NCBI GenBank assembly: GCA_900766645.1
Contig: CAAFWD010000002.1
Span: forward strand, 1-10,227
Origin: an uncultured Cetobacterium sp.
GTDB taxonomy: Bacteria; Fusobacteriota; Fusobacteriia; Fusobacteriales; Fusobacteriaceae
Reading direction: 5' to 3'
Length of the DNA stretch: 10,227 nucleotides
Shown here: positions 5,458 through 10,227 of the stretch, piece after piece
Layout of the letters: each line of letters begins with the position of its first letter
How positions within the stretch are numbered: the stretch's first letter is position 1
Program-made: the position numbers and the translations under genes
Notes under the pieces: model-generated
The model's database searches: none
The model's input: only the letters and a program-made list of their open reading frames with translations
Told to the model about the DNA's origin: nothing

Positions 5458-6225
5458 CTAAAGTTTTTTAGCAAAAATAGCAGCTCCAATAGCCCCAGCA
5501 TATCTTCCAAGTTGATGAGATTTAATATCTGAGCCTAAGTTTTTAGAAAGTTCAGATATTATATATGAGTTGTCACACAATCCCCCTGTTAAAAAATATG
5601 AGGAGTTAGCATCTGTTTTTTTGCACATGGTTCCAACTTTATTAACCACAGAATTTATAACTCCGTAAGCGATATTTTCTTTTGGAGTTCCTTGCCCGAT
5701 TAAGCTGATAACTTCACTTTCAGCAAAAACAGTGCACATAGAACTAATAGGAGTATAACTTCCATTTTTAGCCAGATCAGAAAGATCATCTAAAGAGATT
5801 CCTAAAATATTACTCATAACCTCTAAAAATCTTCCAGTTCCAGCAGAACATTTATCATTCATAAAAAAGTTATTAACAATGCCGTTTTCCATAGCAATTA
5901 TTTTAGTGTCCTGTCCACCAATGTCAATAACTGTAAAATTGTTTTCATTGAAAATATATTTGGCTCCTATTCCGTGGCAACTGATCTCTGTTACAACTTT
6001 ATTGGCATAAGGAACAGAAACTCTTCCATATCCAGTGGCAACAATTTTACTATTTTCATCTGTTATTCCATTTTCAATAAGTTTCTCTTGAATTTTTTTA
6101 GCTGTTTCAATAGAGCTCCACCCAGTTAGTTCAACAAAGGTATCAGTTAATTGATCACCTTTAAAAATTGCAACTTTAGCTGTTGTAGAACCGATATCAA
6201 TTCCTACAAAATAGTTATTTTCCAT
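5458..6225 (-). CDS. acyl-CoA dehydratase activase (BcrA/HgdC family ATPase), YjiL-like
   Basis: This 255-residue protein belongs to the ASKHA-fold ATPases that inject an electron, driven by ATP hydrolysis, into 2-hydroxyacyl-CoA dehydratases and related double-cubane proteins. The phosphate-1 loop is FVGIDIGSTTAK (residues 6-17). The phosphate-2 region is VIDIGGQDTK (99-108). The homodimer's shared [4Fe-4S] cluster would use Cys126 in NDKCSAGTGRF and Cys164 in SSMCTVFAESEV, both in the canonical contexts. The adenosine loop GGLCDN and the C-terminal GAIGAA are present. Its start overlaps the stop of the upstream gene by one base (TAATG), with GGAG about eight bases before the ATG, so the pair is translationally coupled. 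The length equals that of the stand-alone activators of the YjiL type. The protein is expected to be cytoplasmic and oxygen-sensitive. Confidence 0.93.
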   Translation of the reverse strand: MENNYFVGIDIGSTTAKVAIFKGDQLTDTFVELTGWSSIETAKKIQEKLIENGITDENSKIVATGYGRVSVPYANKVVTEISCHGIGAKYIFNENNFTVIDIGGQDTKIIAMENGIVNNFFMNDKCSAGTGRFLEVMSNILGISLDDLSDLAKNGSYTPISSMCTVFAESEVISLIGQGTPKENIAYGVINSVVNKVGTMCKKTDANSSYFLTGGLCDNSYIISELSKNLGSDIKSHQLGRYAGAIGAAIFAKKL

Positions 6226-7373
6226 TAAATCATCTCCACAAATGCCTCTATTCTTGTTTTAACTTGCCCTAAATCACTTTGAGAGTAATCTGTTTCAAGC
6301 GACATAAACGGAATTGTAATATTATTTAGTTTTCTTCTAATATCGTGAGTTTCGATAGCATAAGTGTGACAAGATTGTAGTACAACTTCTATAACTCCAT
6401 CAACCTCATACTCTTTTATAAGTTTTTCTAAAAGGTCGTGTCTTTTTGTATTTGGACTCATAACTGAACATGGGATATTTAAATATTTTTCTCCTAAAGC
6501 AACAATAGGGTCTTTATCTGTATCCACATTATATTCTAAATTTTTAGCTCCACCACAGTTTTCATAAGCAACAACAACAGCACCAGTTTCTTCAATAGGT
6601 TTGATTATTTTATCAACAACTCCACCTAAAGGACAACCAGTAACTAAAATTCTAGGAGCTTTTTTATTTGTTAAAAACTCTTTATTAGCATATTTCTCTT
6701 TATAAAGTGCGATCAGATCTAAAATCTGTTTATTTTGAACCTCTTTATCAAATGTGTAGTTAGCACCTTGAAGAATTTTTTGAAGCTCATATCCAGAGAT
6801 TACAGATGGATTAAGTTTTCCAAGTTCATAAAACTCTTTTAAGATAGTTCTTTCTTCATTACAAGAATCTATAGCTTCTTTTATTTTTTCATCAGTGATA
6901 ACTGTATTAAATTTTTTCTCTAATTTTTCTTTTAAAACTATAATCTCTTTTTCCCAAAGTTCCTTACTTAAAGCACCATTTTGTGTGTGAGGAAGTTGCA
7001 TAACGTGAGTATCCTTAATCTCTCCTAGGTACTCATACATTTTTTTCTTACCATCACAAGTTGTCTCTCCAACAATTAGATCTGAAAAATACATATATGG
7101 ACACTTATCAGTTAAAGCAAAACCATAACTTGCTTTAATAAGTGGACATAGGTTTTTAGGTAGGTGTTTTTCACTTTCAGGGATAGTTTCCTCACTTATA
7201 GAGCAAAGAGATACAGGGTGAGCTCCAGCAGCATAGATTAACTCTTTTGGAGTATAAGTACAAAAGATTCCAACAATATTTTGATCAGCATCTTTTAACT
7301 CCTTAACTTTTAAAAATCCATTTCTTCTTGCTTCTGAAAAGCTTTCTAACATAGCTTCAAATTTATTCGACAT
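6225..7373 (-). CDS. double-cubane-cluster anaerobic reductase, YjiM / 2-hydroxyacyl-CoA dehydratase D family
   Basis: The 382-residue protein has the 2-hydroxyacyl-CoA dehydratase beta-subunit fold. Family marks are GIFCTYTPKELIYAAGAHPV (Cys38), NLCPLIKASYG (Cys76), DKCPYMYFSDLIVGETTCDGKKKMYEYL (Cys91, Cys106), VTGCPLGG (247), YENCGG (273) and VLQSCHTY (335). Ten cysteines are present. Two-subunit dehydratases use three Cys per subunit cluster, while the stand-alone double-cubane proteins described from Carboxydothermus hold two cubanes joined by a sulfide. A single large subunit paired directly with an activator, with no second dehydratase subunit, CoA-transferase or acyl-CoA dehydrogenase nearby, points to the second type. 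The activator gene follows in the same operon. Family members reduce small molecules such as acetylene, azide or hydrazine in vitro; the natural substrate is unknown. The ribosome binding site is GGAGG six bases upstream. Confidence 0.88.
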   Translation of the reverse strand: MSNKFEAMLESFSEARRNGFLKVKELKDADQNIVGIFCTYTPKELIYAAGAHPVSLCSISEETIPESEKHLPKNLCPLIKASYGFALTDKCPYMYFSDLIVGETTCDGKKKMYEYLGEIKDTHVMQLPHTQNGALSKELWEKEIIVLKEKLEKKFNTVITDEKIKEAIDSCNEERTILKEFYELGKLNPSVISGYELQKILQGANYTFDKEVQNKQILDLIALYKEKYANKEFLTNKKAPRILVTGCPLGGVVDKIIKPIEETGAVVVAYENCGGAKNLEYNVDTDKDPIVALGEKYLNIPCSVMSPNTKRHDLLEKLIKEYEVDGVIEVVLQSCHTYAIETHDIRRKLNNITIPFMSLETDYSQSDLGQVKTRIEAFVEMI

Positions 7374-7423
7374 TTTATCCTCCAGTTATTTTAATAGTTT
7401 AGCAACACTTAGCTTAGTTTTTT

Positions 7424-7487
7424 GAAAAACATATTAAAATTAACTGTATGTTATAAAATCTTTTAAGTTAATTGTAAAATGTTTTTC
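7424..7487. repeat. 21-nt imperfect inverted repeat in the reductase leader
   Basis: Arms 7424-7444 and 7467-7487 are complementary at 19 of 21 positions: 9 bp (GAAAAACAT with ATGTTTTTC), a mismatch, 3 bp, a mismatch, and 7 bp (AATTAAC with GTTAATT). The loop is 22 bases. It lies 51-114 bases upstream of the reductase start, inside the predicted transcript. It could be a long RNA stem or a double operator. Confidence 0.6.
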
Positions 7488-7490
7488 TGT

Positions 7491-7513
7491 ATATCTTTTA
7501 ACCTAAAAGATAT
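7491..7513. repeat. 23-bp palindrome / hairpin in the reductase leader
   Basis: ATATCTTTTA (7491-7500) and TAAAAGATAT (7504-7513) are perfect 10-bp inverted repeats around a 3-base centre, with two further wobble pairs outside. There is no T-run after it on either strand, so it is not a terminator. It follows directly on the 21-nt inverted repeat. Confidence 0.6.
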
Positions 7514-7550
7514 GTATAATCATTGAGATCATTTCATGAAAAATCCTCCT
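7503..7550 (-). promoter_or_regulatory. leader micro-ORF behind a perfect Shine-Dalgarno
   Basis: On the minus strand AGGAGG (7545-7550) is followed at seven bases by ATG AAA TGA (7529-7537), a start, one sense codon and a stop. An overlapping ATG at 7532 opens a second frame reading MISMIIHIF and stopping at 7503-7505, inside the first arm of the 23-bp hairpin. A translated leader of this kind could couple ribosome position to folding of the hairpin. No other gene in the window uses this box. Confidence 0.4.
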
Positions 7551-7576
7551 AATATATTCTGATTAAGAATATATTA
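7550..7576. promoter_or_regulatory. palindromic operator candidate over the reductase -10 box
   Basis: TAATATATTCT (7550-7560) and AGAATATATTA (7566-7576) are perfect 11-bp inverted repeats around GATTA. The right arm contains the predicted -10 box of the reductase operon and the palindrome covers the start point, the classical position for a repressor. The binding protein cannot be named. Confidence 0.5.
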
Positions 7577-7599
7577 ATTTATAATCAAACAAAAGTCAA
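7571..7599 (-). promoter_or_regulatory. promoter of the reductase-activase operon
   Basis: On the minus strand TTGACT (7594-7599) and TAATAT (7571-7576) are 17 bases apart. The transcript would start near 7564, leaving a leader of about 190 bases with a micro-ORF and two inverted repeats. The remainder of the 356-base gap (7600-7729) holds a small hairpin at 7593-7614 and the kinase promoter region. Confidence 0.5.
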
Positions 7600-7670
7600 G
7601 TTACGAACTGACTTAAAAAAGGGTTGAATAACATAAAAATTTATAATTTTAAGAATTTAGTTAAAACCAC

Positions 7671-7699
7671 TTAATCTTTAGTAAAAAAAATGATACAAT
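7671..7699 (+). promoter_or_regulatory. weak promoter candidate for the kinase gene
   Basis: TACAAT (7694-7699) is a fair -10 with TTAATC (7671-7676) at 17 bases as a weak -35. The start point would be near 7706, about 12 bases before the first AGGAG box. Confidence 0.35.
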
Positions 7700-7729
7700 A
7701 TACCCTCAATAGATTTTAGGAGTGACTAA

Positions 7730-8401
7730 ATGTATTATAAAAATTATTTTAAAAACATGAAAATAGGAGACAGTTCTATGGAAGGAATCATCTGTATAGA
7801 TGGAGTTGTAGGAGTTGGGAAAAGTACCCTTGGTGAAATATTGGCAGAGGAGTTTAAAATAACTTTTTTTAGAGAGCCAGTATTAAATAACCCTCTTCTA
7901 GACAAATTTTATTATGATAAGAAAAGATACTCTTTCCCTCTTCAGGTATTTTTCTTAAATAAAAGATTTGAGATGATAAAAGAAGCGGAGAGATTAGGTG
8001 GTTGCGTAATGGATCGTAGCATCTATGGAGATGTTATCTTTGCTAAAATGTTAATGGAAGATGGAGATCTTTCTAAAGAGGAGTTCGATATATATGAGGA
8101 ACTTCTTTACAATATGCTTGAGCATTTACAAAGACCTAAGTTGATGATATATCTTGAAACAACAGTGGATAATGCTATGGAAAAAATCAAAAGAAGAGGA
8201 AGAGATTACGAGCAAATTGTTGAAAGAAAATATTGGGAGAATCTAAATAAAAACTATACTGAATATTTTGCAAATTATAATCTATCAGATGTTTTAGTTA
8301 TAAATGTAGATGAGTTAGATATAAAAGATAATCCAGAGCACAAAGAATGGTTTATAAAAACTGTAAGAGAAAAGTTAAAACAGATCTCTGCAAAGTGGTA
8401 A
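7730..8401 (+). CDS. deoxynucleoside kinase (deoxyadenosine/deoxyguanosine kinase family)
   Basis: The protein phosphorylates deoxynucleosides to monophosphates for nucleotide salvage in the cytoplasm. The P-loop is IDGVVGVGKST (residues 23-33). FREPV (47-51) and Gln72 in FPLQVFFLNKRF are substrate-pocket residues of the family, DRSIYGD (95-101) is the conserved acidic/Arg motif, and RRGRDYEQ (155-162) is the lid. The full frame gives 223 residues from ATG 7730, preceded by AGGAG at seven bases. A second ATG at 7778 also has AGGAG at seven bases and gives MEGIICIDGVVGVGKST, which is where related kinases normally begin. The 16-residue extension MYYKNYFKNMKIGDSS has no family counterpart that I know. 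Either start may be used. The base specificity cannot be read from the sequence. The gene is divergent from the reductase operon and ends at a strong terminator. Confidence 0.9.
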   Translation: MYYKNYFKNMKIGDSSMEGIICIDGVVGVGKSTLGEILAEEFKITFFREPVLNNPLLDKFYYDKKRYSFPLQVFFLNKRFEMIKEAERLGGCVMDRSIYGDVIFAKMLMEDGDLSKEEFDIYEELLYNMLEHLQRPKLMIYLETTVDNAMEKIKRRGRDYEQIVERKYWENLNKNYTEYFANYNLSDVLVINVDELDIKDNPEHKEWFIKTVREKLKQISAKW

Positions 8402-8406
8402 AAATA

Positions 8407-8434
8407 AAACGACCTAAATTTAGGTCGTTTTTTT
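8407..8434. terminator. palindromic intrinsic terminator after the kinase gene
   Basis: A perfect 24-bp palindrome (arms 8407-8418 and 8419-8430, core ACGACCTAAA) is followed by four further Ts. It will form a strong hairpin with an AAATTT apex. The minus strand also has a T-rich tail (TTTTATTTTT). Confidence 0.9.
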
Positions 8435-8439
8435 AATAG

Positions 8440-8640
8440 ACAAAAACCCCAGGACCAACTGAGGTTTTCATTCTGGAGTATATGCATTCACTAAGCGTGT
8501 TCATAGAATTGCACTATGATAGCAAAATAATGAAGGGTGGTAGATTATTTTGCATAGTACTTACACACACATTTGAGGTTGACTATGGCATTAGCCAACC
8601 GTGTATGAAAACAATGAGCGAGAAGGTCAATTTATCTTGA
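8440..8640 (-). ncRNA. candidate structured RNA of unknown class
   Basis: These 200 bases have about 38 percent G+C by count, against about 15 percent in the next 60, and contain no recognisable protein. Pairings visible on either strand: a long-range closing stem GTTTTCAT (8464-8471) with ATGAAAAC (8605-8612); a hairpin 8483-8489/8506-8513 with one bulge; a hairpin of 10 bp, GCAAAATAAT (8522-8531) with ATTATTTTGC (8544-8553), extended by ACTAT/ATAGT across a bulge; a hairpin GGTTG (8577-8581) with CAACC (8596-8600); and GTCAA/TTGAC at 8626-8641. The minus strand is preferred because its 3' end is an intrinsic terminator. No promoter was found. A 52-codon ATG-started frame exists on the plus strand (8482-8640) but resembles nothing. 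Confidence 0.4.
8443..8468 (-). terminator. intrinsic terminator at the 3' end of the candidate RNA
   Basis: On the minus strand AAAACCTCAG (8459-8468) pairs with CTGGGGTTTT (8443-8452), ten pairs with one G-T, around a six-base loop, and is followed by TGTCTATT after the T-run. Its first arm overlaps the closing stem at 8464-8471, so the two structures exclude each other. Confidence 0.5.
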
Positions 8641-9114
8641 CTAAAAAGAGACATAATATATTTAATGTGACTATAATTGTATATTATTTGTAATTTTTTT
8701 AGTCCGTATTTAACTTCAACAATATAATTTATACACTAATTATAATAAAAATTCAAATAAAAAAAATGAATAATAAATCAACGAAAACCCTCAATTATTG
8801 ATCGTTTATGTTATTTTGATGACAAAAGTAACTATTTTAATACCAAAATACTGAGGTGAAGCACAAAAATTAAAGTTGCTGTTAGGCGTTTTGTTTTTTT
8901 ACGTTCAGTCAATATACTATGTCTTAAATTTATCTAAAATTTGACTTAAATTTCAAAATTTTTTAAATTTTTATTTTAGATGGTTAAGTGATCAATAATT
9001 TACAATAATTTTTTTATTTATAATAAAAAACATTAAAAAAAATAGGTTTAAAGGATGAATTTAATAAAAATAGAAAAAGATATTAAATAAAATTTTTATA
9101 ATAAGGATAGTGAT
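8641..9114. other. A+T-rich intergenic stretch with one inverted-repeat pair
   Basis: No frame of convincing length or composition is present on either strand. AATTATTGATC (8793-8803) and GATCAATAATT (8990-9000) are perfect 11-bp inverted repeats 208 bases apart end to end, without an obvious target duplication. CTTAAATTT occurs twice 22 bases apart (8923 and 8945) in a homopolymer-rich tract. It may be decayed mobile DNA plus the promoter region of the phosphoesterase gene, but no promoter stands out; the TATAAT at 9097-9102 abuts the ribosome binding site and is probably chance. Confidence 0.4.
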
Positions 9115-10104
9115 GTGTCAGTGAAAAAAAATCTTATAATGAGTTTTATTTTATTACTTTTAATAATTCCTTTGATATTTTTAAAAATTTTTTATTTAAG
9201 AGATAACTATTTTTATGATATTTTTTTAGGAAATTACATTTTTTTTATACATTATTTAGTTATGATTTTATTTATTTTATATTTTATGGACAGATTTATA
9301 GAAGAGGTTCCTAAAAAAATGACAATTATAATAATAATTTTATCTTTTATTGTATTGGGAATTGTTGGAAGAAGAAATTTTGAGAACTCTAAAATCATAA
9401 AAAAAGAGATTATTTTAAAGAAAAAAGCCCATACTGATAAGTTAAGGATAGTTTTTATATCAGATTTCCATCTATCTACAACTTCTAAAAAGAGTATGTT
9501 TAAAAAATCTTTTGAAAAAATAAATCCTTTAAAACCTGACATCGTATTAATTGGAGGGGATATATTAGATTATAATCATGCTCAAGTTAAAGAAAATTAT
9601 GAGGAGTTAGTTAAGAGTTTAAATGTAAAGTATGGGATATATGGTGTTTTAGGAAATCATGAATACTATGGTGGAGCTATTGAAAATGAGAAATATATTG
9701 AATCTTTGGGGATAGATGTATTAAAAGATAAGAGAATAAAGGTGCTAGGAGTTAATATTATAGGAAGGGATGATTCTCATAATAAATCTAGAAAAAGTTT
9801 AAAGGATTTAGTAAAAGGGATTTCTAAAAAAGAACCTATTATAGTTGTTGATCATAATCCCAAATATATTGATGAAACTAAAAGTATACATGGCGATCTG
9901 CACCTATCAGGACACACTCACAATGGACAATTTTTTCCTTATAACTTAATAGTTAATTATATATTTGAAAATGGCCATGGATATAGGAAATTTGAAAATC
10001 TTCATACTGTTGTTACAGCAGGTCTTGGTACATGGCAAATTCCATATAGGATAGGAACTAATGGGGAGATTAACGTTATTGATATTAAATTTAAAACAGA
10101 TTAA
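9115..10104 (+). CDS. membrane-anchored metallophosphoesterase
   Basis: A GTG start at 9115 is preceded by AAGGA at seven bases; GTG 9121 is the alternative. Three predicted membrane helices (about residues 7-28, 41-58 and 69-85) anchor the protein. After a basic linker comes the calcineurin-like phosphoesterase domain with all its metal motifs in order: SDFHLS (116-121), GGDILDY (147-153), GNHEYY (180-185), DHNP (246-249) and SGHTHNGQ (265-272). This order and spacing fit the YaeI/YkuE-like group, some members of which cleave lipid A precursor UDP-diacylglucosamine (LpxH-type) or other phosphodiesters; the substrate here is not determinable. The topology puts the catalytic domain after an odd number of helices, so its side of the membrane depends on N-terminus orientation. 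The gene stands alone, with no terminator obvious after it. Confidence 0.88.
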   Translation: MSVKKNLIMSFILLLLIIPLIFLKIFYLRDNYFYDIFLGNYIFFIHYLVMILFILYFMDRFIEEVPKKMTIIIIILSFIVLGIVGRRNFENSKIIKKEIILKKKAHTDKLRIVFISDFHLSTTSKKSMFKKSFEKINPLKPDIVLIGGDILDYNHAQVKENYEELVKSLNVKYGIYGVLGNHEYYGGAIENEKYIESLGIDVLKDKRIKVLGVNIIGRDDSHNKSRKSLKDLVKGISKKEPIIVVDHNPKYIDETKSIHGDLHLSGHTHNGQFFPYNLIVNYIFENGHGYRKFENLHTVVTAGLGTWQIPYRIGTNGEINVIDIKFKTD

Positions 10105-10195
10105 AAAAAGTATAAAAAATACAAAATAAATGTGGTGCTTCTTGAAAAAATATTATATTATATAGTGTGATACTAGAAACATTTAAGGAGAAAAT

Positions 10196-10227
10196 ATGAA
10201 AAAAGGATTAATTGCTTTATTTTTAGA
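10196..10227 (+). CDS. start of a gene, probably exported protein (3' end missing)
   Basis: AAGGAG (10185-10190) lies five bases before ATG, and the ten visible codons read MKKGLIALFL, typical of the basic and hydrophobic start of a signal peptide. Nothing more can be said because the window ends. It follows the phosphoesterase by about 90 A+T-rich bases. Confidence 0.65.
   Translation, partial: MKKGLIALFL

Noticed and set aside
7593..7614. Hairpin AAGTCA..TGACTT with a T-rich minus-strand tail as a terminator
   Set aside because: The stem is short with a bulge and holds the -35 box of the reductase promoter; no minus-strand transcript upstream is evident for it to end.
8532..8545. AGGGTGGTA in the structured island, resembling the T-box core
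   Set aside because: The T-box consensus continues with ACCGCG, which is absent; the motif lies in a hairpin loop, there is no following aminoacyl-tRNA or amino-acid gene, and the likely transcribed strand is the other one.
8482..8640. A 52-codon plus-strand frame beginning MHSLSVFIELHYDSK
   Set aside because: There is no ribosome binding site before the ATG, no recognisable family, and the stretch is better explained by RNA pairing.
10142..10174. Promoter TTGAAA with TATAGT or GATACT for the last gene
   Set aside because: The spacings are 13 and 21 bases, outside the normal range.
1..10227. CRISPR array, tRNA or rRNA genes
   Set aside because: No regularly spaced repeats of the right size and no tRNA or rRNA-like segments were seen on either strand.

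Overview
The window is very A+T-rich, with short intergenic gaps, strong AGGAGG-type ribosome binding sites, a diderm-style lipoprotein, a periplasmic Met-rich protein and an oxygen-sensitive iron-sulfur enzyme pair. This suggests an anaerobic low-GC diderm, most likely a member of the Fusobacteriota (Fusobacterium/Cetobacterium/Ilyobacter-like). The assignment is by overall character only; no rRNA or marker gene is present.

Layout. (1) 2-721: the 3' part of a TPR-repeat gene (+), closed by a bidirectional terminator. (2) 748-2652: a compact block with phage or plasmid character. On the minus strand it holds a 56-aa ribbon-helix-helix-like protein, a 102-aa unknown and a 57-aa unknown. Divergent from these is a 312-aa phage-type replication initiator-like gene whose coding sequence contains three or four 21-bp iteron-like repeats followed by a very A+T-rich stretch. 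Copies of TGCATTAT sit at the promoters of this block and at the initiator start codon. A second bidirectional terminator closes it. (3) 2716-4239: an unknown lipoprotein (-), probably started by TTG. (4) 4416-5368: a Met-rich periplasmic ZraP/Spy-like protein and an ElaA-type GNAT acetyltransferase (+).

(5) 5458-7373 (-): a two-gene operon in the order double-cubane-cluster type reductase (2-hydroxyacyl-CoA dehydratase D-component family, YjiM-like), then its ATP-dependent activator (YjiL-like). The genes overlap by one base. The upstream region holds a promoter, a palindrome covering its -10 box, a start-stop micro-ORF behind a perfect Shine-Dalgarno, a 23-bp hairpin, and a 21-nt inverted repeat pairing at 19 of 21 positions. 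(6) 7730-8401 (+): a deoxynucleoside kinase with two plausible starts, ended by a perfect 24-bp palindromic terminator.

(7) 8402-9114 has no convincing protein gene. Its first 200 bases are distinctly richer in G+C (about 38 percent against about 15 percent just beyond) and fold into several hairpins, so they look like an undescribed structured RNA, probably on the minus strand. The rest is A+T-rich with an 11-bp inverted repeat pair. (8) 9115-10104 (+): a membrane-anchored metallophosphoesterase. (9) 10196 to the end: the first codons of another gene, probably with a signal peptide.

The strongest candidates for something undescribed are the replication-like block, the regulatory leader of the double-cubane reductase operon, and the structured RNA island.
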